Source: an uncultured Ruminococcus sp. (GTDB lineage: Bacteria > Bacillota > Clostridia > Oscillospirales > Acutalibacteraceae). Taken from it: 38,596 nucleotides of DNA. Of the stretch, positions 22,031 to 30,788 are shown piece by piece; within the stretch, counting starts at the first letter, position 1, and the number at the start of each line of letters is the position of its first letter. The position numbers and the translations under genes were made by a program. The notes under the pieces are model-generated. The model had not been told where the DNA came from, did not search any database, and saw only the letters and a list, made by a program, of their open reading frames with translations. The stretch lies in NCBI GenBank assembly GCA_902803805.1, contig CADCRH010000053.1, positions 1-38,596 on the forward strand. The letters run 5' to 3'.

Positions 22031-24379
22031 TTATTTCAGTTCGGCGACCGTCACACCGGAATCACCCTCGCCAAAGGTGCCGAGCCGAAATGTCCGAATG
22101 GATGGATGTGTTTTTAAATGCTTTTGTATTTCTTTACGAAGTACTCCCGTGCCTTTGCCGTGGATAATCGTAATTTGATGAAGTCCCTGCATTACAGCGG
22201 CATCGATCGCTCTGTCAACATCCAATATCGCGTCAAGTACCACTTCTCCGCGAACATCCACTTCGGTAGCTGCACTCCGCTTGACATCATTTCTGACGGT
22301 TCGGGTAACGCTTCTTTTCGGAAGTTTGACTTTTTCCTGTTTCAAAAGCCGTAAATTGTTGATCGGTACACGCGTCTTAATAATTCCTGCCTGTACCAGA
22401 ACAGTGTCCTTTCCGATTTCAAGCACATCGGCTTTTTTGTCGATGTCAAAGATCAATACTTTGTCACCGACTTTCAAAGGACGGGGAAGAACATATTCTT
22501 CATTGGAACGCTGCTGTACAGGGTCGGCGGCATTTTCCATATTGCGGATGTCCGCTTTCAGTTTTGCTTTCTGCTCAGCACTGATTTCCTTTGCCTTGCG
22601 GATCGCTTCGATTTCGTCAAGAACACCGTAAACCTGAGCGCGCGCCTTTGTGATGATATTTTCAGCTTGTGCCTTTGCAAGGTCAAGTTCGTTTTTGCAG
22701 TCCTTTTCATTCTGTTCGGCTTTGGCTCTTGCGCGTTCCAGTTCTTTTTGCACTTCCGCTTTGATCTTGTCGGCTTCCGACAGTTTTTCTTCCAGTTCGC
22801 TTCTGCTTTCCTCCAGTTTCTGAATAACTGCTTCAAATTTGGAGTTTTCAAGCGATACCAGTGTTTTTGCGCGTTCCACAATCTTCTTGCTCATACCGAG
22901 GCGCTCGGAAATAGCAAAAGCGTTGGAGCGTCCGGGCATACCGATCAGCAAGCGGTAAGTGGGGCGAAGCGTTGCTACATCAAATTCGCAGCAGGCATTT
23001 TCTACCCCCTCGGTATCGAGCGCAAAGCTTTTCAGTTCGGCATAATGTGTGGTGGAAGCGATTTTGGCACCCTGATCACGGAGCTGTTCCAAAATCGACG
23101 TGGCAAGAGCCGCACCCTCAACAGGGTCTGTTCCTGCCCCAAGTTCATCGATCAGAACAAGACTTTTGTGATTTGCTGTTGCGAGAATTTTGATAATGTT
23201 CGTCATATGTGCCGAAAAAGTTGATAAAGACTGTTCAATACTCTGTTCGTCACCAATATCGGCAAGAATATGGTCAAAAACAGATAGTTCGCTGTTATCG
23301 CCAGCCGGTATCATCATACCACACATTGCCATCAGTGACAGTAAGCCGAGTGTTTTCAAAGAAACGGTCTTGCCGCCCGTGTTGGGACCTGTGACAACCA
23401 ATGTATCAAAATCGATGCCGAGTTCTATATCCGTCGGCACCACTTTTTCGGGATCGATAAGAGGGTGACGGGCTTTTTTCAGCCTGATCCTGCCCTCATC
23501 ATTCAGTATCGGTGCAGTTGCTTTCATTGAATAGGCAAGATGAGCTTTTGCAAATATCACATTTAATTCTGTAAGCAGTTGGTAGCTTTTTGAAATAGAT
23601 TCGGCATAAGAACCCACTTCCGCCGAAAGATTGATCAGGATTTTTTCAATTTCCGCCTGCTCACGGGAACGCAGTATCCTAATGTCGTTGTTTGCCTCAA
23701 CGACCGACATCGGCTCAATAAATACCGTTGCGCCGCTTGATGAGGTATCGTGGACAAGTCCGGGCACGGAGGAACGGAATTCCGCTTTGACAGGGATAAC
23801 AAATCTGCCGCCCCTTATCGTCACAATGCTGTCCTGTAAATATTTCTGCATTGCTGACGAATGAATGATCTTATCAAGCTGCTCACGGATTTTGGCGGAC
23901 GTGGCGGCTATTTTTTTTCGAATGGCAAACAGCTCAGGGGAGGCATTGTCTGCAATTTCGTCCTCTGAGAGAATTGATGAAGCAATTTTCGTTTCAAGAT
24001 ATTTGTTCGGCGATAACGCATTGAAGCGCATATCCAGACAGGTTTCTATCGACGCCGATTTTTCGCGCCAGTCCGTCACCGAACGAATGGTACGGAGCAG
24101 AGAGCCGGTGCGAAGCAGTTCGAGCGGCGTCAGAACCGCACCTGCTTCCGCACGGCGCAGCGCATTCGTTATATTATGTAGGTTGCCAAAAGAGGGAGCG
24201 CCGAATCGCCCCGTGAGCATATGCGCATCGGAGGTTTCCTTTAGAAGCTCATTCGCTTCAAAAAGACCGTGCGACGGTTCCAGACTCAGTGCAAGATTCC
24301 GCGCGTCCTCAAAAGAGGTTTGTTCCGAGAGCTTGAGCAGAATTTTGTCAAGCTCCAGAGATTTGTAATTTTTATTCAT
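22031..24379 (-). CDS. mutS2: MutS2 family ATPase/endonuclease (RqcU)
   Basis: A 782-residue member of the MutS2 family. In Bacillus this protein binds collided or stalled ribosomes and helps ribosome rescue; older work proposed anti-recombination. The core domain (about 1-320) is followed by the ATPase with Walker A GPNTGGKT near 330-337, and by the Walker B/signature stretch ending LIDELGAGTDPVEGAAL. A long coiled coil (about 500-620) and a KOW-like segment follow. A C-terminal Smr nuclease domain starts near 706 (VDVRGE, IIHGKGTGVLRKEI, GDSGVTVAEL). All expected parts are intact. It follows recO by 14 bp; ribosome site AAAGGAAG. Confidence 0.95.
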   Translation of the reverse strand: MNKNYKSLELDKILLKLSEQTSFEDARNLALSLEPSHGLFEANELLKETSDAHMLTGRFGAPSFGNLHNITNALRRAEAGAVLTPLELLRTGSLLRTIRSVTDWREKSASIETCLDMRFNALSPNKYLETKIASSILSEDEIADNASPELFAIRKKIAATSAKIREQLDKIIHSSAMQKYLQDSIVTIRGGRFVIPVKAEFRSSVPGLVHDTSSSGATVFIEPMSVVEANNDIRILRSREQAEIEKILINLSAEVGSYAESISKSYQLLTELNVIFAKAHLAYSMKATAPILNDEGRIRLKKARHPLIDPEKVVPTDIELGIDFDTLVVTGPNTGGKTVSLKTLGLLSLMAMCGMMIPAGDNSELSVFDHILADIGDEQSIEQSLSTFSAHMTNIIKILATANHKSLVLIDELGAGTDPVEGAALATSILEQLRDQGAKIASTTHYAELKSFALDTEGVENACCEFDVATLRPTYRLLIGMPGRSNAFAISERLGMSKKIVERAKTLVSLENSKFEAVIQKLEESRSELEEKLSEADKIKAEVQKELERARAKAEQNEKDCKNELDLAKAQAENIITKARAQVYGVLDEIEAIRKAKEISAEQKAKLKADIRNMENAADPVQQRSNEEYVLPRPLKVGDKVLIFDIDKKADVLEIGKDTVLVQAGIIKTRVPINNLRLLKQEKVKLPKRSVTRTVRNDVKRSAATEVDVRGEVVLDAILDVDRAIDAAVMQGLHQITIIHGKGTGVLRKEIQKHLKTHPSIRTFRLGTFGEGDSGVTVAELK

Positions 24380-24393
24380 AGATACTTCCTTTG

Positions 24394-25140
24394 TTAATTT
24401 GTACGGACTTTTTTGTAGAAGTCCAATGAGTTAAAATAGTGGTCTGTTATTGTCAGTAATATCCTTTCCGAGCAGTCGGCAAACTGTAATAATGATTTGT
24501 TCGAAACGGAAAAGGAGAAGATTTTTTTAGGCTCCGCAAAAACGCTGTAGCGCATTGCAGTCAAAGCGCCTTTTGATAAAGGCTGAACGTTCGGTCTGCC
24601 ATCATAGCAGTTTTGGCATAAAAGACAGCGATCATCAAAACAATAATACATTGTATCGGCTTCATAGCATTTGCAGCCGTCACAGCATACCAGATTCGGC
24701 ATATAGCCCGAATTTGACATCAAACGAAGTTCATAGACCGCCTTGATCATCAGCGGAGGTTTTTTATTTTCGGATAATATATGAAGCGAATTCAATATCA
24801 GGCTCAGAAATTCGTCGGCAGGGGAATTTTCGGGAATGACGTGTATGGCAAGCTCGCAGAAATACTGCGCCAGTGCCAGACGCTCAATATCATTACGCAG
24901 TTCAAAAAATACTTTGATGGGTTCGGCTTCGTCAATTATGTATTTATCCCGTCCGTGATAAATATTCAGACGGGAATAGCTCAGTGTCTGAGCTGCCGCA
25001 CCGCTGCGGTTTTTGATGAGCTTTGCACCCTTTGCAAAGCAGCGTATTACACCGTTTGTACTTGTAAGCACCGTTACAAGCTTGTCATTTTCACCGATAG
25101 TCTGTTCGTTGAGTATCAGTCCGTTCGTGGTTATTCTCAT
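24394..25140 (-). CDS. recO: DNA repair protein RecO
   Basis: RecO helps load RecA at single-strand gaps with RecF and RecR. The 248-residue protein has the N-terminal OB-fold (TTNGLILNEQTIGENDKLVTVLT), a helical middle (LALAQYFCELA) and the late cysteine cluster (CCDGCKCYEADTMYYCFDDRCLLCQNC) that often binds zinc in this family. The start is ATG at 25140, with GGAGG 6 nt upstream. An in-frame extension to 25230 adds 30 residues unlike RecO and is rejected. The ribosome site lies within the small upstream gene. Confidence 0.92.
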   Translation of the reverse strand: MRITTNGLILNEQTIGENDKLVTVLTSTNGVIRCFAKGAKLIKNRSGAAAQTLSYSRLNIYHGRDKYIIDEAEPIKVFFELRNDIERLALAQYFCELAIHVIPENSPADEFLSLILNSLHILSENKKPPLMIKAVYELRLMSNSGYMPNLVCCDGCKCYEADTMYYCFDDRCLLCQNCYDGRPNVQPLSKGALTAMRYSVFAEPKKIFSFSVSNKSLLQFADCSERILLTITDHYFNSLDFYKKVRTN

Positions 25141-25258
25141 AAACGTCCTCCGAAGCTTTACATTCCGCCGAGTTTTGCAGCTTGACCTTGCAGTATTCAA
25201 GGTAGTCCTCCACTCTGCCTGTCGAAACAAAATTTGTCCACGCCGAAAATTCGTCCAT
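25091..25258 (-). CDS. Small YqzL-like protein overlapping recO
   Basis: A 55-residue protein starting MDEFSAWTNFVSTGRVEDYLEYCKVK. The segment with Trp, a TG turn and DYLEY resembles the small YqzL family that lies between era and recO in Bacillus; function unknown. Start at ATG 25258, with GGGGG about 10 nt upstream. The last 50 bp overlap the 5' end of recO in another frame, so only about the first 35 residues can be under independent selection. Position between era and recO matches the Bacillus order. I did not verify the homology. Confidence 0.55.
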   Translation of the reverse strand: MDEFSAWTNFVSTGRVEDYLEYCKVKLQNSAECKASEDVYENNHERTDTQRTDYR

Positions 25259-25426
25259 ACCGATTCGTACCCCCTTCACTGTTTTATCTGTAATAATATT
25301 ATATTCATATGTAACGAAAATATTAGCTGTAATTTGACAGGCAGGGGGAAAATAATGAATAAAGAATCAAAAATAAAGAATAATGGATCAGGATCTCCGC
25401 TTCCTTACGGTGACAAAAATGCTTAT

Positions 25427-25469
25427 GGTCACCCGTAGGGCTAATTATGAATTATGCATTATGAATTAT
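25427..25469. repeat. Dispersed repeat, copy 2
   Basis: GGTCACCCGTAGGG at 25427-25440, two spacer bases, then the same AT-rich AATTATG/AATTATGC/ATTATG run at 25443-25469 as in copy 1. Here it touches the stop codon of era (25466-25468). The 160 bp to its right (25281-25426) hold no gene I can support; a 27-codon frame at 25355-25438 ends inside the repeat and is probably not a gene. Confidence 0.7.
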
Positions 25470-26374
25470 TCAAAGTTGTTTTCATCGTAGCCGAGGCTGC
25501 GGAGGAGGTTTTCACGGTTTCGCCAGTCCTCCTTGACCTTGACCCAGATTTGAAGATTGATCTTGCAGTCGAAGAATTGTTCCATATCCTGACGGGCATA
25601 AGTGCCGATTTTTTTCAGCATTGAGCCGCCCTTGCCGATGATAATTCCCTTGTGAGTGCTTCTTTCGCAATAGATCGTTGCGTCAATGTCAATTATATCA
25701 CTGTTGGAGCGTTCTTTCATACGCTCAATGAAAACCGCAGAGCCGTGCGGAACTTCCTTGTCAAGGAGTCTTAACAGCTTTTCACGGATGATTTCCGCCG
25801 CGATCACTCTTTCGGGTTGGTCGGTGAGTGTATCTTCCTCAAACATATGCTCGCCCTCAAATGAAAGAGCCTTGAGTTCGTCCTTTAAAATATCCAGTCC
25901 TGCACCTGTCTGTGCCGAACACGGAACAACAGCCGAAAAATTATACAAGGCAGAAAGGTCGGAGATCTGCTTTGCAATGAGTGTTTTATCGTTTAACATA
26001 TCAGTTTTGTTCATCGCCAGAACCGCAGGAATATCCATCGAACGGAATTTTTCTATCAGCTGCATTTCTTCTTCGCGAACGGCTTTTCCTGCTTCGACTA
26101 CCAGCATACACGCATCAACACCGGCAACGGATTCGTTCACGGAGCGAAGCATAAATTTATCCAGACTATTGTGCGGCTTGTGAAGTCCGGGTGTATCGAT
26201 AAATACCAACTGTGTTTCGGCTTCTGTCAGAACGCCCATGATTCGGGTGCGTGTGGTCTGCGGCTTTGAGGAAACGATCGCAATCTTCTGTCCCAGCAGT
26301 CTGTTCAATATCGAGGATTTTCCTACGTTCGGTCTGCCGACAATGGCAATAAAGGCGTTTTTTTCATTTGTCAT
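25466..26374 (-). CDS. era: GTPase Era
   Basis: An essential GTPase that binds the 3' end of 16S rRNA in small-subunit maturation. The 302-residue protein has G1 GRPNVGKSS near residues 13-21, the G3 motif DTPG, the G4 motif NKTD and an effector region rich in Thr (PQTTRTRIMG). The C-terminal KH domain has the GIIIGKGGSMLKKIG loop. Length is typical. It overlaps the preceding dgkA by 11 bp. Its 3' end meets a dispersed repeat. Confidence 0.95.
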   Translation of the reverse strand: MTNEKNAFIAIVGRPNVGKSSILNRLLGQKIAIVSSKPQTTRTRIMGVLTEAETQLVFIDTPGLHKPHNSLDKFMLRSVNESVAGVDACMLVVEAGKAVREEEMQLIEKFRSMDIPAVLAMNKTDMLNDKTLIAKQISDLSALYNFSAVVPCSAQTGAGLDILKDELKALSFEGEHMFEEDTLTDQPERVIAAEIIREKLLRLLDKEVPHGSAVFIERMKERSNSDIIDIDATIYCERSTHKGIIIGKGGSMLKKIGTYARQDMEQFFDCKINLQIWVKVKEDWRNRENLLRSLGYDENNFE

Positions 26375-26870
26375 TTTTAGATTCCTCCGAATGCTTTTGA
26401 TGGTGCGTCAAAAAATTCTTGATGCCGACAGGCCCGATTGCAATATACGGAATGGCTGTGACTGACAAAAGAATAATGCCGCACAGGTTGAGAGGGTGAG
26501 TGATATAGAAATTATACATTGTCGACAGCCCTTCTGAATTCCCAAAAAGAATTATACCTGTAACTGCGGCAAAAATCGCCAATATCAGCACCGCTCCGGC
26601 AGCAGCGTCCTTAGTATGCTTTATTAATGTATGGTATTCGGGACTTACCCTGTCGCAAAGCTCCTCAATTGCGGTGTTGACAGCTTCGGCGGACATCACG
26701 CCGCCTATCGTCAGCATCAGCAGGGCAAAATCCTCCCTTGAAAAGGCAAAAAAACGTGCAAAAACAAGAACATACAGTGCTGCAACTGTATGAAATCTCA
26801 TATTTCGCTCGTTTTTTATGCAATGTATGATTCCGCAGAATGCGTATTTAAAACCCTTAAAAAAGGACAT
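26364..26870 (-). CDS. dgkA: Diacylglycerol/undecaprenol kinase, DgkA family, extended
   Basis: A small membrane kinase; Gram-positive members mostly phosphorylate undecaprenol or diacylglycerol. The catalytic pattern EAVNTAIEELCDRVSPEYH with neighbouring KDAAAGAVLI is clear. Usual members are 120-135 residues with three membrane helices. This one has 168, because a further hydrophobic segment (about 130-150) and a His/Glu/Lys tail are added. The start shares a base with the ybeY stop (TAATG) and the end overlaps era by 11 bp, so the genes are co-translated. Confidence 0.88.
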   Translation of the reverse strand: MSFFKGFKYAFCGIIHCIKNERNMRFHTVAALYVLVFARFFAFSREDFALLMLTIGGVMSAEAVNTAIEELCDRVSPEYHTLIKHTKDAAAGAVLILAIFAAVTGIILFGNSEGLSTMYNFYITHPLNLCGIILLSVTAIPYIAIGPVGIKNFLTHHQKHSEESKNDK

Positions 26871-27379
26871 TATTTGCTCCCGTCACGCATAACGTAGCTT
26901 GAGGAGCTGGGCAGACCTAACATCGTCATTACTTTTTCTTCTTTTTCGCGCATACGAAGTCTTTGCAGACCGTTATCCTCGTGGTCGTAGCCGAGAAGAT
27001 GAAGCATTGAATGAGCTGTCAGATAACCGACTTCACGCTGTAAGCTGTGACCGAAACGGTCAGCCTGCTCTACGGCAGTTTCCATCGAGATAACAATGTC
27101 ACCGAGAATTTTTGCGCCCGTTGTCGGGTCGGTATCATACTTTCCGTTTTCGCCCATCGGGAACGAAAGAACGTCCGTTACCCTGTCCTTGTCACGATAA
27201 ATCGAGTTCAGCTCGCGAATCTGCTTGTTGTTGACAAGCGTAACGCTGACTTCAACAGAGCCTTGAAATTCCTCCATTTTCAAAACGGCATTGCAGCAGC
27301 GTCTGATCAGCATACGCAAGCCTGTGGGAATCTTGATGTCCTTCTGCTTGTTGGTAATGATTACTTTGATTTTGTCCAT
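26870..27379 (-). CDS. ybeY: Endoribonuclease YbeY
   Basis: A zinc-dependent RNase that takes part in 16S rRNA 3' end maturation and ribosome quality control. The 169-residue protein has the family motif HSMLHLLGYDHE (HxxxHxxGYDH), three histidines that bind the metal, and the earlier stretch VTDVLSFPM. It lies 30 bp after phoH and precedes dgkA with a 1 bp overlap, a common order in Firmicutes. Confidence 0.95.
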   Translation of the reverse strand: MDKIKVIITNKQKDIKIPTGLRMLIRRCCNAVLKMEEFQGSVEVSVTLVNNKQIRELNSIYRDKDRVTDVLSFPMGENGKYDTDPTTGAKILGDIVISMETAVEQADRFGHSLQREVGYLTAHSMLHLLGYDHEDNGLQRLRMREKEEKVMTMLGLPSSSSYVMRDGSK

Positions 27380-27409
27380 AATTCAACCTTTCCTTTCTGG
27401 ATGTACGTG

Positions 27410-28369
27410 TTACTTTCTGTCGTTTGAATTGTTGTCGTAAGCCTTGATAATATCCATTACCAGCTTGTTTCTGACAACGTCCTTTGAAGAAAACATAATG
27501 CTTTCTATTCCATCAATATTTTTAAGTATTTTGACCGCATCTTTCAGTCCCGAACGAATACCGCCCGGAAGGTCGATCTGCGATATATCGCCCGTGATCA
27601 CCATTTTGGAGTTGAATCCCAAACGTGTCAGGAACATTTTCATCTGTGCGGGAGTGGTATTTTGGGCTTCGTCAAGAATAATAAAGCTGTCATCAAGTGT
27701 ACGTCCGCGCATATAGGCGAGAGGGGCAACCTCGATATTGCCGCGTTCAACGTATTTTTGATAGGTTTCCGCACCGAGCATATCAAACAATGCATCATAC
27801 AAAGGACGAAGATAGGGGTCAACCTTACTTTGTAAATCGCCGGGGAGAAATCCCAACTTTTCGCCTGCTTCAACAGCAGGACGGGTGAGAATAATACGGT
27901 TTACTTCTCTTGCGCGGAATGCAGTGACCGCCATTGCAACGGCAAGATAGGTTTTGCCCGTACCTGCGGGACCGACGCCTATCGTGATGGTATTTTTTTT
28001 GATGGCATTGCAGTAGCCTTTCTGACCGAGTGTCTTGGGCTTTACAGGACGGCCTTTTGAAGTGATACAGATACAGTCACCTGCGATCTGCTCGATTCTG
28101 TGTTCGTTGCCCTCGTTAACAAGTGACATACAGTATCTGACATTTTGGTCGCTGAGGGTTTCGCCGCGGTTGATCAGATTCAAAAGGCTTTCTATCACCT
28201 TGGAAGCACGGGAAACATTTTCGGGTTCGCCTGTGATTTTCAGTTCCGAACCGCGGGAGATGATCGATACCATATACTCGTTTTGGAGCAGTTTGATATT
28301 TTCGTCAAAAGTGCCGAAAAGTGCAACAGCCTGTTCCATACGGTCAATATTAATAATTTGTTCCGTCAT
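27410..28369 (-). CDS. PhoH family ATPase
   Basis: A 319-residue PhoH-like protein (YbeZ type), an ATPase or helicase that works with YbeY in RNA metabolism. Residues 1-100 form a KH-like N-terminal domain. The P-loop is GPAGTGKTYLA near 131-138, followed by LTRPAVEAGEKLGFLPGD, Walker B FIILDEAQNTT, and the late TGDISQIDLP. The ATG at 28369 is preceded by AGGTGG. First gene of the phoH-ybeY-dgkA-era run. Confidence 0.93.
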   Translation of the reverse strand: MTEQIINIDRMEQAVALFGTFDENIKLLQNEYMVSIISRGSELKITGEPENVSRASKVIESLLNLINRGETLSDQNVRYCMSLVNEGNEHRIEQIAGDCICITSKGRPVKPKTLGQKGYCNAIKKNTITIGVGPAGTGKTYLAVAMAVTAFRAREVNRIILTRPAVEAGEKLGFLPGDLQSKVDPYLRPLYDALFDMLGAETYQKYVERGNIEVAPLAYMRGRTLDDSFIILDEAQNTTPAQMKMFLTRLGFNSKMVITGDISQIDLPGGIRSGLKDAVKILKNIDGIESIMFSSKDVVRNKLVMDIIKAYDNNSNDRK

Positions 28370-28392
28370 TGAACCACCTAATTATTGATTTT

Positions 28393-28421
28393 GGTATACA
28401 TATTTTAAACATCTCTGTCAA
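28393..28421 (-). promoter_or_regulatory. Promoter of phoH operon, proximal candidate
   Basis: On the minus strand a perfect TTGACA (28421-28416), 17 bp spacer and TATACC (28398-28393). It would start just upstream of the phoH ribosome site. Confidence 0.45.
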
Positions 28422-28450
28422 AAATATGGAATTGAAATATAATTTTTATT

Positions 28451-28479
28451 ATTATAACACGAAAATAGTTAAAAGTCAC
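28451..28479 (-). promoter_or_regulatory. Promoter of phoH operon, distal candidate
   Basis: On the minus strand GTGACT (28479-28474), 17 bp spacer and a perfect TATAAT (28456-28451). Either or both candidates may be used. Confidence 0.5.
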
Positions 28480-28557
28480 TATATTTTTAAAAAAATTTTT
28501 ATTTTTTTGGAAAATTGCCTGACGGAGAAAAAAGAAGAAAAAAGTAGCATATTATTC

Positions 28558-28586
28558 TTGACAAACCAAGCAATATATTGTATAAT
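28558..28586 (+). promoter_or_regulatory. Consensus sigma-A promoter of ylxM-ffh
   Basis: Perfect TTGACA (28558-28563), 17 bp, perfect TATAAT (28581-28586). Start site near 28593. This is the best promoter in the window. Confidence 0.8.
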
Positions 28587-28597
28587 CATATAGTAAG

Positions 28598-28618
28598 TGT
28601 AAAGTGTTTTACTTTACA
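28598..28618 (+). promoter_or_regulatory. Palindrome in the ylxM-ffh initial transcribed region
   Basis: TGTAAAGT and ACTTTACA are perfect inverted half-sites around GTTTT, located about +5 to +25 of the transcript. It could be a DNA operator (perhaps for YlxM, which has a helix-turn-helix) or an RNA hairpin protecting the 5' end. Confidence 0.55.
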
Positions 28619-28643
28619 GTGAAGCTTTTGGGAGGTATGCACG

Positions 28644-29012
28644 ATGTCAAAAAATCTTGAGGTTTCCACATTACTCGATTTTTACGGACAACTGCTTACC
28701 GACAAGCAGCGTGAAGCGGTAGAATACTATTATAATGATGACTTGTCGCTCGGTGAGATTGCAGAGAATCTGAAAATATCCAGACAGGGCGTTCGGGACA
28801 GTATCAAACGTGCCGAAACGGTGATGTTTGAGATGGAAGAAAAACTCGGACTTGTCAAAACGGCAAGACAAACACGGAAAAGTCTTGACAGCATACGGAA
28901 AAACATTGATATAATCGATGAGCGCAATATGAAAATTTACCGTTCCGATGCGATCAACGAAAGCATTAAAGTGATACTCAAAGAGCTTGAAACGCTTAAC
29001 AATAATGATTAA
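28644..29012 (+). CDS. ylxM: YlxM family helix-turn-helix protein
   Basis: A 122-residue sigma-70 region 4-like protein (UPF0122 group) always found beside ffh. The helix-turn-helix is clear: LTDKQREAVEYYYNDDLSLGEIAENLKISRQGVRDSIKRAE, residues about 18-58. A charged helical C-terminus follows. In streptococci YlxM modulates the SRP system; DNA binding has been suggested. It precedes ffh by 29 bp. A palindrome lies near the transcript start. Confidence 0.9.
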   Translation: MSKNLEVSTLLDFYGQLLTDKQREAVEYYYNDDLSLGEIAENLKISRQGVRDSIKRAETVMFEMEEKLGLVKTARQTRKSLDSIRKNIDIIDERNMKIYRSDAINESIKVILKELETLNNND

Positions 29013-29041
29013 AATATTCAATATAAAAGGAGTGAGAACAT

Positions 29042-30430
29042 ATGGCATTTGAGGGTTTGTCGGAAAAGCTGAGCAACGCTTTTAAAAAGCTGAGAAATAA
29101 AGGCAAGCTGACCGAAAGTGATGTAAAAAGTGCGATGCGTGAGGTTCGTATGGCTTTGCTGGAAGCCGACGTTAACTATAAGATCGCAAAGGACTTTACC
29201 GCTAAGGTGACAGAGCGTGCAGTCGGCGCCGATGTAATGGAAAGCCTGACGCCTGCGCAGATGGTCATTAAAATTGTAGATGAAGAGCTTACCGCTCTGA
29301 TGGGTACAGAGGAGACCCGTATCCAGTTTGCCAATAAGCCGCCGACAGTGATTATGATGTGCGGACTTCAAGGTTCGGGTAAAACGACCCACAGTGCAAA
29401 GCTTGCCAAATTGCTGAAAAAGCAGGGGCACAGACCTTTGCTTGTTGCCTGCGATATTTACAGACCTGCGGCAATCGAACAGCTGAAAGTGGTGGGCGGT
29501 CAGGTAGGAGCGTCTGTGTTTGAAATGGGACTTGAAAATCCTGTGACGATCGCACAAAGCGCTGTCAAGCACGCAAAGGACTACGGTAATGATATTGTGA
29601 TCATTGATACCGCAGGACGACTTCATATTGACGAAAAGCTGATGAACGAGCTGAAAGAGGTCAAAGCAGCAGTTAACCCCGATGAGATTTTGTTGGTTGT
29701 TGACTCTATGACCGGTCAGGATGCTGTTAATGTGGCAAAATCATTTGATGAGCTTCTTGACATCAGCGGTGTCATTCTGACAAAGCTTGACGGCGACACC
29801 AGAGGCGGTGCGGCACTTTCCGTAAGAGCCGTAACGGGCAAGCCGATCAAGTTCGCAGGTATCGGCGAAAAGCTTGACGATATCGAAGTATTCCACCCTG
29901 ACAGAATGGCTTCGCGTATTCTCGGAATGGGCGACGTTCTGACCTTGATTGAGGACGCAGAAAATCGTCTTGATCAGGAAAAGGCACAGGAGATGGCGAA
30001 GAAGTTCCAGCAGAACAAGTTTGATATGAACGATCTGTATGAGCAGCTTCAGCAAATCAAGAAAATGGGTTCTGTCAAGAATATTCTTTCCAAGGTGCCG
30101 GGAATCGACAAGCAGGTTCGCGAAATGGACTTTGACGACAGACAGCTTGACAGGGTCGGCGCGATGATCTCCTCTATGACGTTAAAGGAAAGAGAAAATC
30201 CGAGCATTATCAATCCGTCAAGAAAACGCCGTATTGCCGCCGGCAGCGGTATGAAGGTGGAGGACGTCAACCGCCTTATGAAGCAGTTTGAGCAAATGCA
30301 GAAGTTTATGAAGTCAATGAACGCAAGAGATAAGAACGGCAGAAGAAAACGTCTGCCCGGTCTTGGCGGAGGCAGCAACGCTGTACTTGGACTTCATAAT
30401 CTGAAAAAGCGCAAGCCCAAGAGAAAATAA
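29042..30430 (+). CDS. ffh: Signal recognition particle GTPase Ffh
   Basis: The SRP54 protein that brings signal-anchored nascent chains to FtsY and the membrane. 462 residues. The N domain is residues 1-90, the G domain has G1 GLQGSGKTT near 107, DIYRPAAIEQL, DTAGR, TKLDGDTRGGAA. The M domain (from about 305) is methionine-rich and has the RNA-binding motif RIAAGSGM. All parts present; ATG follows AAAAGGAGTGAG. Confidence 0.97.
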   Translation: MAFEGLSEKLSNAFKKLRNKGKLTESDVKSAMREVRMALLEADVNYKIAKDFTAKVTERAVGADVMESLTPAQMVIKIVDEELTALMGTEETRIQFANKPPTVIMMCGLQGSGKTTHSAKLAKLLKKQGHRPLLVACDIYRPAAIEQLKVVGGQVGASVFEMGLENPVTIAQSAVKHAKDYGNDIVIIDTAGRLHIDEKLMNELKEVKAAVNPDEILLVVDSMTGQDAVNVAKSFDELLDISGVILTKLDGDTRGGAALSVRAVTGKPIKFAGIGEKLDDIEVFHPDRMASRILGMGDVLTLIEDAENRLDQEKAQEMAKKFQQNKFDMNDLYEQLQQIKKMGSVKNILSKVPGIDKQVREMDFDDRQLDRVGAMISSMTLKERENPSIINPSRKRRIAAGSGMKVEDVNRLMKQFEQMQKFMKSMNARDKNGRRKRLPGLGGGSNAVLGLHNLKKRKPKRK

Positions 30431-30517
30431 GTCTTTCCCCGATGAAACGTATTTGTTGCGTCATTGGTGAAAATATAGAAACAAATTATTATTGTCAAAA
30501 TTTTGGAGGTAAATGAA

Positions 30518-30760
30518 ATGGCAGTTAAGATCAGACTTCGTCGTGTAGGTGCAAAGAAGAATCCTTTCTATCGTGTAGTGGTAGCAGATTCAAGATATCC
30601 CCGCGACGGCAGATTTATCGAGGAGATCGGCACATACAATCCGATGGTTGAGCCGTCGGAATTCAAGGTTGACGCTGAAAAAGCAAAGAAGTGGATCTCA
30701 AACGGTGCACAGCCGACAGATACGGTAAAGGCTCTTTTGAAGAAGAACAATATTATCTGA
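30518..30760 (+). CDS. rpsP: 30S ribosomal protein S16
   Basis: 80 residues, [41 protein letters not shown] family pattern at the N-terminus. A longer start (TTG at 30503) lies inside the ribosome site GGAGG; ATG at 30518 is right. It comes 87 bp after ffh and 28 bp before khpA. Confidence 0.97.
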   Translation: MAVKIRLRRVGAKKNPFYRVVVADSRYPRDGRFIEEIGTYNPMVEPSEFKVDAEKAKKWISNGAQPTDTVKALLKKNNII

Positions 30761-30788
30761 TAAATAATGCTTCTTCGTGGAGGACAAA

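Noticed and set aside
25355..25438. A 27-codon frame (MNKESKIKNNGSG...) with a G-rich site upstream
   Set aside because: It ends within the dispersed repeat and resembles repeat-derived sequence; no evidence of a protein.
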